The notes beneath the pieces are model-generated. The model was given only the letters and a program-made list of their open reading frames with translations. It searched no databases and was not told the origin of the DNA. A DNA stretch of 64,000 nt from PNON01 sp964387025 (GTDB lineage Bacteria > Chloroflexota > Anaerolineae > Anaerolineales > Anaerolineaceae): positions 347,444 through 411,443 of the forward strand of contig CAYLUZ010000003.1 of the NCBI GenBank assembly GCA_964387025.1, in the 5' to 3' direction. The position numbers and the translations under genes are program-made. Shown piece by piece: positions 51,783 through 61,249 of this stretch (position 1 is the stretch's first letter; the number at the start of each line of letters is the position of its first letter).

Positions 51783-52709
51783 ATGGCGAATGGAACATTG
51801 AAAAACACTGAAACACGCCCCGGTTGGTTTGGATTAATTAATCTACTCATTGTATATATTGTCTGGGGAAGTACTTATCTCGCTATTCGCATAGGTGTAA
51901 AAGAAGGGTCCGGTTTTCCACCCTTCTATCTGGCTGGAACAAGAGTTTTAGTCGCAGCCTGTATATTGCTTTTTATTGCTTTCCTCCAAAAGAAACGAAT
52001 AAAACCTACCCGACGTGAACTGAGCCTGCTTGTATTATCAGGAGTCATGCTATGGTTGGGAGGTAATGGTTTGGTTTCATTTGCTGAACAGCGACTAGAC
52101 TCCGGGATTGCTGCATTGATTATCGGATCAACACCTATGGGAGTTGCCTTGATGGAATTCATCATCGATAGGCGGTCGCCATCCTTTTTGTTGATAGTTT
52201 CCATGCTGATCGGTTTTACCGGGGTAGGGTTGTTATCTGCACCATCTTTCCTGACAGGTGTAAAAGCAGATACCATCTCTGTTGTTGTCATCCTTATCGC
52301 GTCAATGTTATGGGGTGGGGGGAGTTTGCTTCAGAGCCGCAAACCGGTTCAACTTTCACCAGAAGTAAGTTCAGGATTCCAACACCTTTCCGGAGCTGTT
52401 GCACTACTTATTACAGCAGTCCTCATCCGAGAACCTATTCCGCACCCGGTACGTGAGGCAGCCATTGCATGGGGGTATCTGGTCATTTTTGGATCGGTGA
52501 TCGCTTTCACAGCTTTCGTTCGGGCATTAAGAATGCTGCCGACGAACCTGGTCATGACATATGCCTATGTAAACCCGGTGATCGCTGTATGTCTGGGCTG
52601 GTTGGTCCTTGGGGAACATATAACAGGTTCGACTATTGGTGGAATGGCTTTAATCTTGATAGGGGTGGCAGGTGTCTTTAGAGCAAGGTATAAAAATAAA
52701 ACCGCCTAA
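51783..52709 (+). CDS. EamA family (drug/metabolite transporter) permease
   Basis: Inner-membrane transporter of 308 residues with ten segments arranged as two EamA repeats (the first from LINLLIVYIVWGSTYLAIRIG, the second from TISVVVILIASMLWGGGS). It resembles YedA/RhaT-like exporters of metabolites or amino acids; the substrate is unknown. The ATG lies 8 bases after a TATAAT with no ribosome-binding site, so the message appears leaderless or nearly so. A strong palindrome covers the -35 region, suggesting dedicated control. Confidence 0.88.
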   Translation: MANGTLKNTETRPGWFGLINLLIVYIVWGSTYLAIRIGVKEGSGFPPFYLAGTRVLVAACILLFIAFLQKKRIKPTRRELSLLVLSGVMLWLGGNGLVSFAEQRLDSGIAALIIGSTPMGVALMEFIIDRRSPSFLLIVSMLIGFTGVGLLSAPSFLTGVKADTISVVVILIASMLWGGGSLLQSRKPVQLSPEVSSGFQHLSGAVALLITAVLIREPIPHPVREAAIAWGYLVIFGSVIAFTAFVRALRMLPTNLVMTYAYVNPVIAVCLGWLVLGEHITGSTIGGMALILIGVAGVFRARYKNKTA

Positions 52710-52757
52710 AATTATTTGTCAGCCTAATCTGAAACACCTCAAATGAATATCCGGTGA

Positions 52758-54596
52758 CTATAAATTCCAGAAAAGCTTCATTCCAAGGAGCAGCATTCCA
52801 AAACTGAGAATTGTCAAAATCCATCCGACTCTCGCAAAATCTCCGAACTTATAATTACCGGGCCTGATCATCATTACATTAACGGGATGTGCCATTGGCG
52901 TCAGGAAAGATACTGAACATCCTATAGCAGTTGCAACAGCAATTGCTTGAGGGTTTATTCCTAACGAAATTGCGGCACCAATGGTGATTGGACCAGAGAC
53001 CAGGGCTGTGATTTGACCACCCATTATTTGAGTCAGAAAGGCACTAAGTAAAAATGCTCCGGCAGCTAAACCCAGACCACCCAATGGTTCCAGTGTATAT
53101 ATGAGCAAGTTTGCGGTTTGTCCAGCCAAACCAGTTTCCACCATTGCCAAGCTGACAGAATACATACCTGCTATTAGGAAGATTGCTTGCCAATGAATTG
53201 ACTTGTAAGCCTCCTCGATATTTATGGCTTTTAATAAAAGAATGATAAGGGCTCCAATTAAAGTGGAGATATACACTGGAACACCTGCAATGGATGCAAC
53301 AATGGAAGTAATTATGGCGAACATTGAAATTATTGCGAGGTTGCGATGGATAGGTAAGTCGGCTGGATTTGGTTCTATGATTACAAAATCGTTTAATTGT
53401 TTTAATCGATTGATATGCTCTTCATCTCCAATAACCAGCAACGAATCTCCGTAAGCAATAGTGATATCTCCCACATCTGTTCTCTTGCTTTGCTTGAGAT
53501 GTCGAATTCCGACAATGGATACACCGAATTTTTGGCGGAAATTCAGTGTCTTTAATGTCTGATCCTGAATCGTAGAATGTGGAGTAAGGACTATTTCAAC
53601 AACGCGTATACCTCTTTCGGTTAGATGTAATCCACTTTGGACGAGTTGAAAATCCACGCCTAATTTTCTTATTTCATTGATTTTTTCCTCACGACCAACG
53701 ATGAAAAACTTCTTGTTTTGTGAGAGTTTGAGGTCAGGATAAGGTAGATTATATTCATCATTTCCATTTTGGATGGCAGCAATGGCGACACCCCATTTTT
53801 GACCAAAGCCTGCTTCCCGGATGGTTTTATGATCTAAAATTGAACCTGGAATCAATTGAGCCTGCCATAGGCGGTCCCCTAATTGAAAAAAATCTTCAAG
53901 TTCACTGCCAGTTAATCGAGCTTGAGCTTGCTGATAGGAAGATTCCCGGTCAGGCAATAATTTGTTTCCCGCAATCCATAAAAACAATATGCCAGCAACT
54001 GCGATTAATCCTCCGGTTGGTGTGAAATCCAGGAAATTAAGACCACGTTGGGGAGGAGAAGAAATCTTTAGTAGATCATTTAGAATGATATTTGCAGTAG
54101 TAAAATATGTTGCTGCACCTCCGAGCAAACTTCCATAAGCAATTGGGATAAGCAACTTACTTGGTTTAATTTTTGTAAGACGTGAAGCTTCCATTGCACT
54201 GGGTAGCAAGAGGGCGCTTGCAGCCAGATTATTCATAAATAATGATAAGAACGCACTGGTGAAAGAGAATAAGCCAATAGATTTACCCGTCGAATCTTTC
54301 CCAAGGTTTACAATTTTCTGGGCGATCCATCGCGGAATCCCACTATTTTCCAGTGTTTTAGTAATGATAAATAGTGATATTAATGTGATAATTACAGGTT
54401 GACTGAAACCAGACACAGATTTAATGGCATCAATCGGTGTATTGGCGTGTGCGACCATTTGCAACCCGGTCAGTTGATAAATGCCCAGCAGACAAGCGAT
54501 TAAAAGCGCAGCTATATCCATGCGCAATTTGTTTATTCCTACGAGGATCAGGGGTACAAGAACTGTAATTAATAGAAGGAATATTGATAAAGACAT
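52758..54596 (-). CDS. SLC13/DASS-type anion transporter with two RCK-C domains
   Basis: Membrane transporter of 612 residues. The N-terminal half has several membrane segments and the family pattern (TLISLFIITKTLENSGIPRW, MNNLAASALLLPSAM); two soluble TrkA-C (RCK-C) domains lie in the middle (residues about 215-300 and 305-390); the rest is membrane again (NPQAIAVATAIGCSVSFLTPMAHPVN). Such proteins import dicarboxylates, sulfate or other anions with sodium; the RCK-C domains probably bind a regulatory ligand. The substrate cannot be assigned. Convergent with the EamA gene. Confidence 0.9.
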   Translation of the reverse strand: MSLSIFLLLITVLVPLILVGINKLRMDIAALLIACLLGIYQLTGLQMVAHANTPIDAIKSVSGFSQPVIITLISLFIITKTLENSGIPRWIAQKIVNLGKDSTGKSIGLFSFTSAFLSLFMNNLAASALLLPSAMEASRLTKIKPSKLLIPIAYGSLLGGAATYFTTANIILNDLLKISSPPQRGLNFLDFTPTGGLIAVAGILFLWIAGNKLLPDRESSYQQAQARLTGSELEDFFQLGDRLWQAQLIPGSILDHKTIREAGFGQKWGVAIAAIQNGNDEYNLPYPDLKLSQNKKFFIVGREEKINEIRKLGVDFQLVQSGLHLTERGIRVVEIVLTPHSTIQDQTLKTLNFRQKFGVSIVGIRHLKQSKRTDVGDITIAYGDSLLVIGDEEHINRLKQLNDFVIIEPNPADLPIHRNLAIISMFAIITSIVASIAGVPVYISTLIGALIILLLKAINIEEAYKSIHWQAIFLIAGMYSVSLAMVETGLAGQTANLLIYTLEPLGGLGLAAGAFLLSAFLTQIMGGQITALVSGPITIGAAISLGINPQAIAVATAIGCSVSFLTPMAHPVNVMMIRPGNYKFGDFARVGWILTILSFGMLLLGMKLFWNL

Positions 54597-54727
54597 ATAA
54601 TTCCGACTAATTTCCGTTTATGCAAAGATTATTAGCAGGTGGCCAGTAGCATGTTTATATTATATAGGTGAAAAATAATTGTATATAGGCAAGATCTGAA
54701 AAGTTAATAAAGCGAAACTATTTTTAT

Positions 54728-55462
54728 TTAATGATTCCTTGCCTGATGAATTAAATATAACCCGATGGAACCCGCAACAGCTGCATTGAGCGATTCAATC
54801 TTGCCTTCCATCGGCAAGCGCATAAGCACATCGCAGCTTTTCCTCACCAGGTCGCGCATGCCTTCCCCTTCGCTGCCAACCACGAGTGCTGTCGGTCCGC
54901 CAAGGCGCAGTTTTTCAGGCGGCTGCGCAGCCGGGCTTCCTTCAAGGCCGACCACCCAAATGTTTTCTTTTTTCAATTCATCCAATGATTGGGCAAGGTT
55001 TGCGGCAGCGATCAGCATATGTTCTGCCGCACCGGAAGATGCATTTACAACAGCAGGGGTCACACCGGCAGCATGCCTTAATGGGATGAGTACTCCATGA
55101 ACACCAAAGGCTTCGGCTGAACGAAGTAATGTGCCGAAATTTTGGGGGTTTTGAAGGGAATCTAATACCAGGATGAATGGATCTTGTTCTTTCTGTTTCG
55201 CAATCCTCAAAATAGTATCAAGATCACTGTAAGGATAAGCTGAGACTTCTGCCGCAATTCCCTGATGATTGTCACTCATACTGTCCAACTGGGGACGTTT
55301 GACTGATTCAACCTGAATCTTGTATGGTTTTACTATTTGGATAATTTCGCTTATTCGTGCATCAGGCTTAACACCTTCTGCTATCAATAAACGAAAAATT
55401 TGGCGTTTTCTGGCTTGCAACATTTCATATACCGGGTTTCGTCCGGTGATCCATTCTTTCAT
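54728..55462 (-). CDS. rlmB: 23S rRNA (guanosine-2'-O-)-methyltransferase RlmB (SpoU family)
   Basis: SPOUT methyltransferase of 244 residues that 2'-O-methylates a guanosine of 23S rRNA. A short substrate-binding N-terminal domain (WITGRNPVYEMLQARKRQI) precedes the knot domain with LVLDSLQNPQNFGTLLRSAEAFGV, ALVVGSEGEGMRDLVRKSCD and IESLNAAVAGSIGLYL. All SpoU motifs are intact. It ends the run of minus-strand housekeeping genes and lies 25 bases after the PIN-TRAM gene. Confidence 0.95.
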   Translation of the reverse strand: MKEWITGRNPVYEMLQARKRQIFRLLIAEGVKPDARISEIIQIVKPYKIQVESVKRPQLDSMSDNHQGIAAEVSAYPYSDLDTILRIAKQKEQDPFILVLDSLQNPQNFGTLLRSAEAFGVHGVLIPLRHAAGVTPAVVNASSGAAEHMLIAAANLAQSLDELKKENIWVVGLEGSPAAQPPEKLRLGGPTALVVGSEGEGMRDLVRKSCDVLMRLPMEGKIESLNAAVAGSIGLYLIHQARNH

Positions 55463-55487
55463 ATATCCTCATTCTCCTAAAGGAAAA

Positions 55488-56573
55488 CTAATGCCCGTTT
55501 TCAATCACATCTTCGGGTCTGGCAAAGATCATTTTTCCTGCTGCTGTTTGCAGGATCTTGGTGACAACTACCTGAATCTCTTTACCAAGGTAATCACGAC
55601 CATATTCGACCACCACCATTGTGCCATCATCGAGATATCCGACTCCCTGGTTTTGTTCTTTACCTTCCTGAATGACGCGGATGACCAGATTCTCACCTGG
55701 CAGCATTACAGACTTTACCGCATTTGCGAGTTCATTGACGTTTAATATTGTGACACCCTGCAATTCGGCTATTCTATTCAAATTGTAGTCGTTTGTCAGG
55801 ATGGGGCAATGCATCTGCCTCGCCAGAACAACCAACTTATCATCCACCTCGCGAACTCCATCCACATCGATGTCATTGATCTTTACTGGTGTAGCATTAT
55901 CTTTTTGGAGTTGCGACAAAACCTCCATCCCGCGCCTGCCCCTCTGACGACGCAGGTTATCCGGAGAGTCAGCAATATATTGCAACTCGTTTAGAACAAA
56001 TCGAGGGATAAGCATTGTTCCGGGCAAGAAACCGGTTTTTGCAATATCAGCGATCCGACCATCAATAATCACGCTGGTATCCAACAGTATGTTGCGTCCT
56101 TCGCCCCAATGTCCTGTAGATTTGTGATCTCCTCCACGCATGGAATTGAATAAGTTGAGGAAATCGGCCTGACGCATGGAAAAGAGAGCAACACCCAGGT
56201 AACCAAAGAATACAACCCCAACAAATGGAATGATTTCACCAAAAGGTTTGGGTAATAGAGATAGGGGAAAAGCTAAAAGGGCTGCAAAAAGTAATCCAAA
56301 CATCAATCCAACCACGGCAGAGACCAGAGCTTGCGCGGATAATCTTTTTATCAGGACCCACAACGCTCTAAATGGCCGGGTGGTAATATATGGTGTAAGA
56401 ACCAGACCGATCAATGCACCAACCAATCCAAGGGTAAAACCATACTGTGCAGAATTGAATTGAACACCATCTGCACCTGGAATTGCTGATTCGGCTATAT
56501 TGATCCCCCAAAAAACTCCGACAACTGAAAAAGCCACCATGCCAATTAGGCGGATAATAAAATCTATGCTCAT
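55488..56573 (-). CDS. PIN and TRAM domain membrane protein (YacL family)
   Basis: Protein of 361 residues with about four N-terminal membrane segments, a PIN nuclease-like domain (ILLDTSVIIDGRIADIAKTGF with acidic residues, VDDKLVVLARQMHCPILTNDYNLNRIA) and a C-terminal TRAM domain (VQEGKEQNQGVGYLDDGTMVVVE). The start at 56573 is used because AGGAGC lies upstream and it removes an unlikely 27-residue extension. YacL-type proteins are conserved in Gram-positive bacteria and Chloroflexota; the PIN domain suggests RNA cleavage, but the target is unknown. Confidence 0.9.
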   Translation of the reverse strand: MSIDFIIRLIGMVAFSVVGVFWGINIAESAIPGADGVQFNSAQYGFTLGLVGALIGLVLTPYITTRPFRALWVLIKRLSAQALVSAVVGLMFGLLFAALLAFPLSLLPKPFGEIIPFVGVVFFGYLGVALFSMRQADFLNLFNSMRGGDHKSTGHWGEGRNILLDTSVIIDGRIADIAKTGFLPGTMLIPRFVLNELQYIADSPDNLRRQRGRRGMEVLSQLQKDNATPVKINDIDVDGVREVDDKLVVLARQMHCPILTNDYNLNRIAELQGVTILNVNELANAVKSVMLPGENLVIRVIQEGKEQNQGVGYLDDGTMVVVEYGRDYLGKEIQVVVTKILQTAAGKMIFARPEDVIENGH

Positions 56574-56679
56574 AATTGCTCCTAAAAAATAATAATGAAT
56601 AATGAAAAAATAAATGACTAATTGGATAATAGCATGCCTAGAAATACTAGTCAACTAAAAAGGTAAGACAACTAATAAA

Positions 56680-56704
56680 TAATATCTCCCGGGGGGAGAT
56701 ATTA
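56680..56704 (-). terminator. Terminator after the YgiT-type zinc-finger gene
   Basis: TAATATCTCCC / GGGAGATATTA, perfect 11-bp stem with a three-base loop, two bases after the stop codon and followed on the minus strand by TTTATTAG. Confidence 0.8.
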
Positions 56705-56706
56705 GA

Positions 56707-56994
56707 TTAATGCTTCGAATCGTGTAATGGAGGTTGGGTTTTCTGAACAGCCCGGTTTTTTCTTCTTATCTTGGTGGTAGGTTTCCCAGCATCCGGGTTA
56801 AGAAGCATATTGACCCACATGACTGCCTGGTGATCGTATTCGCGTTTGCCACAAACATCACATACCCAGGCTGGAAAGTTTTGAACGGTGATCAATTCTT
56901 CCCCCAACCAGGTGAAATATGTCACATACCGGCGTGATAACACACCGGCCTGGCATTCAAGACATGGGTAAGTTTCTTTATTCTGGTTATTCAT
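56707..56994 (-). CDS. YgiT-type zinc finger protein, no toxin partner nearby
   Basis: Small protein of 95 residues with two CxxC pairs (CLEC and CDVC) around a beta-hairpin region, as in the N-terminal zinc domain of MqsA-like antitoxins. The helix-turn-helix DNA-binding domain of MqsA is missing; instead a lysine/arginine-rich tail follows (TTKIRRKNRAVQKTQP), which may contact nucleic acid. Neither neighbour resembles an MqsR toxin. A TTGACA (57036-57031, minus strand) and TGATAT make a promoter ahead of it; a perfect terminator follows, so it is transcribed alone. Confidence 0.78.
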   Translation of the reverse strand: MNNQNKETYPCLECQAGVLSRRYVTYFTWLGEELITVQNFPAWVCDVCGKREYDHQAVMWVNMLLNPDAGKPTTKIRRKNRAVQKTQPPLHDSKH

Positions 56995-57039
56995 ATTGAT
57001 AATTGTATATCATTTCCTAAATCAGATATATGTCAAGTT

Positions 57040-57630
57040 TTATGGAGAAGCATATACTGTATTTGAGTAATGGAAAATCTCAACTTTAGAAATAGGCCAA
57101 TATCTAAGCAAAGCTTTACCAATTACATCTTTTATAAGCACAAAACCCCAGGCGTGGGAATCGTTTGATGAGTTTCTATTATCACCAAGAACAAATACTG
57201 CGTCTTTGGGGACGTCCCATTGACCAGTATAGATCGGAACATCTGCTATATAGTCTTCTTCCAATTGGATATCATTGACAGATACACGTCCCTGTTTGAT
57301 CAACACCCGATCACCTGGTGCACCGATCACCCGTTTGATATAGTCTTGACCCGGTTCCTGGGGAGCATGGAAAATGATGATATCACCGGTTCGAGGTAAA
57401 CTGTTTTTATATGCCATTTTATTTACCAGTAGAAATTCTCCCTGGTACAAAGTCGGCTGCATACTGACGTTTTCAACCCGGACGCGGGCAGATACAATGT
57501 TGATCCCGAAGGTTAGTACCAGTGCCAACAGAATGGTCTCTATGGTATCCACAAAAAAACGTTTCCATCCGATTTTTTGGGGGGTGTTGGTATCCTCAGG
57601 GAGAGGGGCTTGGTCTATTGATTCGATCAC
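57040..57630 (-). CDS. lepB: Signal peptidase I
   Basis: Membrane-anchored serine protease of 196 residues that removes signal peptides from exported proteins. One N-terminal anchor (FVDTIETILLALVLTFGINIV) precedes the catalytic domain with the nucleophile serine in VENVSMQPTLYQGEF, the general-base lysine in YIKRVIGAPGDRV and the box VFVLGDNRNSSNDSHAWG. It starts with GTG; the ribosome-binding site is weak. Encoded with der on the same strand. Confidence 0.95.
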   Translation of the reverse strand: MIESIDQAPLPEDTNTPQKIGWKRFFVDTIETILLALVLTFGINIVSARVRVENVSMQPTLYQGEFLLVNKMAYKNSLPRTGDIIIFHAPQEPGQDYIKRVIGAPGDRVLIKQGRVSVNDIQLEEDYIADVPIYTGQWDVPKDAVFVLGDNRNSSNDSHAWGFVLIKDVIGKALLRYWPISKVEIFHYSNTVYASP

Positions 57631-57689
57631 GATTTTCGATTCCTAAGAAAAGATTATAAGCCTTTTCAATACTTTAATCGTTAATAAAT

Positions 57690-59057
57690 CTAACGTCTGG
57701 GCTTCATAACGATGCGGATCGGTGTACCAATAAACCCATAATCTTTCCTTAGCTGGTTTTCAAGGAAGCGAATATAACTGAAATGCGCCAATTTTGGTTC
57801 ATTGACATAGATCATAAATGTAGGCGGGTCACTGCGCACCTGCGTACCGTAGTACATTCTCAGTGCCCGGCCTGCATGGGCAGGTGAGGGGTGGATATCC
57901 TGTGCATGTTGAATAGTCCGATTGATCTGGCCAGTCCCCAGGCGTGCCAATCGTTCTTCCTGTACTCTGAGTGCTAGCGGAAGGACTTCATCCACTTTTC
58001 GTCCAGTTTTAGCTGATATGAATAGAATCGGCACATAATCCACAAACTTAAGATCTTCCCGGATCTGTTCAATGTACTGGTTCATTGTGTAGTTATCTTT
58101 TTCCACCAGGTCCCATTTATTGACTATGACGACAACGCTTTTCCAGGCTTCGATGATATATCCGGCGATATGAGCGTCCTGGATGCTGATGGGGTCTGTG
58201 GCATCCAGGATCAAAAGGGAAACATCAGCCCTTTCTATGGCACGCATGGAACGGAGGACACTATATTTTTCAACACCGGGAATTACCTTACCACGCCGGC
58301 GAATACCTGCTGTATCGATCAGGGTTACAGTTATGCCTTCATAAACCAGCTTCGTGTCAATGGCATCGCGGGTCGTACCGGCTGTCGCACTGACAATGGC
58401 CCGATCCTGCCCTACCAACTTATTTAATAGGCTGGACTTCCCCACATTTGGCTTTCCAACAATGGCGATTTTTACTGAATCATCATCTTCAACTTCGGAT
58501 TCGGCTGGAAATTTTGCTACCACTTCTTCCAACAGGTCGCCTGTACCCGTGCCATGTAAGGCAGAAATGATCTGCGGTTCACCCATCCCCAATTCGTAAA
58601 ACTGGGCAGCCTGCTCGCGGTGACGCTGGCTATCTGCTTTATTGACCACCAGAATGATCGGAGGGACAAATTTATCACCCTTCTTCTTCTGGTTCTTCCT
58701 TAATATACTCGCCACTTCGAGATCAGCGGGAGTTACCCCCGAAAGGGCATCGGTGATGAACAGAACGACATCTGATTCCTGGATGGCTAATAAAGCCTGT
58801 TCACGGATCTGTTCGATGTATTCTGCTGATCCAATGGACAACGGTTCGAGCGACTGTGATACCGATGTCGGATCAATGCCTCCCGTATCGATAATGTCGA
58901 AAGTATGGTTTAGCCACTCAGCTTCAGCAAAGATACGATCGCGGGTGGTACCCGGAACGTCATCAACAATTGCCAGGGGTTCCCCTGCCAGACGATTAAA
59001 TAAAGTGGATTTGCCGACATTTGGCCTGCCCACAAGTGCTACTACAGGTTTTGTCAT
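57690..59057 (-). CDS. der: Ribosome biogenesis GTPase Der (EngA)
   Basis: Protein of 455 residues with two consecutive GTPase domains and a C-terminal KH-like domain. G1 motifs are ALVGRPNVGKST and AIVGKPNVGKSS; G3 are DTGGID and DTAGIR; G4 are NKAD and NKWD. Der acts in assembly of the 50S subunit. Full length and intact. AAGGA precedes the ATG. It follows the ybbR gene by 25 bases and is probably co-transcribed with it. Confidence 0.97.
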   Translation of the reverse strand: MTKPVVALVGRPNVGKSTLFNRLAGEPLAIVDDVPGTTRDRIFAEAEWLNHTFDIIDTGGIDPTSVSQSLEPLSIGSAEYIEQIREQALLAIQESDVVLFITDALSGVTPADLEVASILRKNQKKKGDKFVPPIILVVNKADSQRHREQAAQFYELGMGEPQIISALHGTGTGDLLEEVVAKFPAESEVEDDDSVKIAIVGKPNVGKSSLLNKLVGQDRAIVSATAGTTRDAIDTKLVYEGITVTLIDTAGIRRRGKVIPGVEKYSVLRSMRAIERADVSLLILDATDPISIQDAHIAGYIIEAWKSVVVIVNKWDLVEKDNYTMNQYIEQIREDLKFVDYVPILFISAKTGRKVDEVLPLALRVQEERLARLGTGQINRTIQHAQDIHPSPAHAGRALRMYYGTQVRSDPPTFMIYVNEPKLAHFSYIRFLENQLRKDYGFIGTPIRIVMKPRR

Positions 59058-59082
59058 TTTATTCCTTGAACGAAATTCCAGG

Positions 59083-60333
59083 TCATCGAGTGATCACGCT
59101 GATCACTACTTCAATCGTGCCTGGTATGATTGATTCTACCCTAATTTCACCGGTATTTATCTGTCCCGTATTAATTTGCACAATTGGTGTAACCTGGTAA
59201 GTTCCGGGTCCCTTTCCCGCCAGATCGATTATGACCTGAATTTCCTGTGATTTTAGTACATCCAGCACTGGCAGTGGGCCAGAAAGCAGGGCATCCACAA
59301 ACTCCGGGGAAATTTGAACGGTATAACCTTCTGCCAAACCAGTGGTAATGATGGATATTCTCGATATCGTCAAACTGGATTCGATCGGTTCGATACTGGC
59401 GATGACCATAACCACCTGGTTGCCGACCAGGCTTACCCCTTCCGGCAGATTTAATTCTGCTGGAATACTAATGTCGTTTTTCATATTATCCAAAACAATT
59501 GGCTGAGTTTCAACATACCCGGGGAGGTTTTCAACCAGGGCGGGAGTTTCGGCAAAGACGGTGATGTTGGGCGGATAAACGGAGATATTGGTCAACCTAT
59601 AACCATCAGCCAGCTTACCCTGACTGACTACTTTCACCACAACATTTCGATATCCACCTTTTTGGGTGATGGGTTGATTGATAATGACCTGTTTTGGACT
59701 GACCGAAACTCCATCAACCGGATCCCCGTTGATATCCACTGCCAGGATATCAAGTGATAAATTGATATTTTCCTGGGCCTGAGTCAGATCCAGAGTGCTA
59801 CGCAGACTGACTACCTGGTTGACCATGGATTCAGGGCCGGATACTTTTGCCTGTTTTGGCTCAATGGTTGAATTATCAGCCTGATATCCAACTGCTGGCT
59901 CGCCCCGGGTCACAATTTGAAGCGGTAACATGGTAGATATCAATGGCTCAAGGGTAAGGGTAACTTCTTCAGGACTAAGCGATACTATCTTTACCGGTTT
60001 GAGATTGACCTGGACCTGGATCGGCACCCGGTAGTTGCCTTTCTTCAAGCCGGAAAGATCAATAAAAGTATGGATCTGGTTGGAGCTGTTATTCAATTGC
60101 TGCCAGACCGACCTGGGTGCGTTCATCGTCACCCTGACAGTCCGGAGGGTGTCCCCGGCAATGATCAGACTTGTATCCTGACCGAGGATTTCGATTTGGA
60201 CAGGCTGTGAGTATGTATGAATTTCATTCGGATCCGAAGCTGAAACAGCAGCAATCCAGGCTGCCAGAGCCAGCACAATGGCTGTGATCAATGAAGGAAG
60301 GCTCTTAAGGATCTTACGGATCACCAGTAACAT
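59083..60333 (-). CDS. YbbR-domain protein (CdaR-like), partner of CdaA
   Basis: Membrane-anchored protein of 416 residues with one N-terminal segment (LPSLITAIVLALAAWIAAV) and several extracytoplasmic YbbR repeats (about four, each around 80-90 residues; VRVTMNAPRSVWQQLNN, SPEEVTLTLEPL). In Firmicutes CdaR/YbbR binds and regulates the diadenylate cyclase CdaA. The start overlaps the cdaA stop by one base (TAATG), which supports the same complex here. Confidence 0.92.
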   Translation of the reverse strand: MLLVIRKILKSLPSLITAIVLALAAWIAAVSASDPNEIHTYSQPVQIEILGQDTSLIIAGDTLRTVRVTMNAPRSVWQQLNNSSNQIHTFIDLSGLKKGNYRVPIQVQVNLKPVKIVSLSPEEVTLTLEPLISTMLPLQIVTRGEPAVGYQADNSTIEPKQAKVSGPESMVNQVVSLRSTLDLTQAQENINLSLDILAVDINGDPVDGVSVSPKQVIINQPITQKGGYRNVVVKVVSQGKLADGYRLTNISVYPPNITVFAETPALVENLPGYVETQPIVLDNMKNDISIPAELNLPEGVSLVGNQVVMVIASIEPIESSLTISRISIITTGLAEGYTVQISPEFVDALLSGPLPVLDVLKSQEIQVIIDLAGKGPGTYQVTPIVQINTGQINTGEIRVESIIPGTIEVVISVITR

Positions 60334-61208
60334 TATTTAATATCTCCAGGTTTTTTCCCCGTTGCAAAAAACTTCCGGAACCAGTTGTTTTCCTGAGAGG
60401 ATAATCGCTCAGGCCGGTAAAATGCTGTCAAAATATTTTCCAATCTTTCAGGATCCAGCCGTCGGATCATCCTTCCAGCATGGGCAACCGACATGGCTCC
60501 AGTCTCTTCAGAGACAACTACGGCGATCGCATCAGTGGCTTCAGAAATTCCCAGAGCTGCCCGGTGGCGCAATCCCATCTGGTGATCGGGTGTGCTGTTC
60601 AATACACCACTGGCAGAAAGTGGAATGACGCATGCCGCGGCGACCAATTCGTTATCCACAATGATAATTGCCCCATCATGCAATGGTGTATTCGGGTAAA
60701 AGGTTTGCAAAATCAGTTCCGGCGTGACGTCAGCATTCAACAGAACACCGGTAAGGATGTACTCTTTGAGATTATCGATGCGCTGCAAGACGATGAGTGC
60801 TCCATGGTTTTTGGTGGATAAACGTGAAGCGGCTGCCACGATAGCACGAATGGTGTTATGCATCTCAAAACTGGAGGATCTCTTATTTAACCTGAATACA
60901 TAACCAGCCCGGCCAATTCCTTCCAATCCGCGGCGAATCTCAGGAGCAAAAATGACTGGAACAGCCAGCAACAACGCCGGCAGGGTGGCTTTGATCAACC
61001 AGTTGAAAGCTGGAAGATTGATGAGGGAGGTCAGAATGGATAAGAAAATTGCCAGGATGATGACACCCCGCAATATCACCGCGGCTTTTGTGTCATTAAT
61101 TAATTGCAGGATCGCGAAGAAAATGGCTGTAACCAAGACAATATCCAGGATATTTAGCCAATTGATTCTTTCGAATAAAAGTGAGAGGTCGCTGAGTAGG
61201 TTGGTCAC
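60333..61208 (-). CDS. cdaA: Diadenylate cyclase CdaA
   Basis: Membrane enzyme of 291 residues that makes cyclic di-AMP from two ATP. Three N-terminal segments are followed by the DAC domain with LHDGAIIIVDNELVAAAC (DGA motif) and MGLRHRAALGISE (RHR motif), both intact. It begins with GTG and is translationally coupled to the YbbR gene. In other bacteria c-di-AMP controls potassium and osmotic balance; no riboswitch or receptor for it was found in the window. Confidence 0.94.
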   Translation of the reverse strand: MTNLLSDLSLLFERINWLNILDIVLVTAIFFAILQLINDTKAAVILRGVIILAIFLSILTSLINLPAFNWLIKATLPALLLAVPVIFAPEIRRGLEGIGRAGYVFRLNKRSSSFEMHNTIRAIVAAASRLSTKNHGALIVLQRIDNLKEYILTGVLLNADVTPELILQTFYPNTPLHDGAIIIVDNELVAAACVIPLSASGVLNSTPDHQMGLRHRAALGISEATDAIAVVVSEETGAMSVAHAGRMIRRLDPERLENILTAFYRPERLSSQENNWFRKFFATGKKPGDIK

Positions 61209-61249
61209 AATACAAGTACCACATTTACTTGATTACTACTTTGAAAAAA

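Noticed and set aside
56707..56994. MqsRA-type toxin-antitoxin pair
   Set aside because: Only the zinc-finger part of an MqsA-like protein is present, without the DNA-binding domain, and neither neighbour is a toxin.
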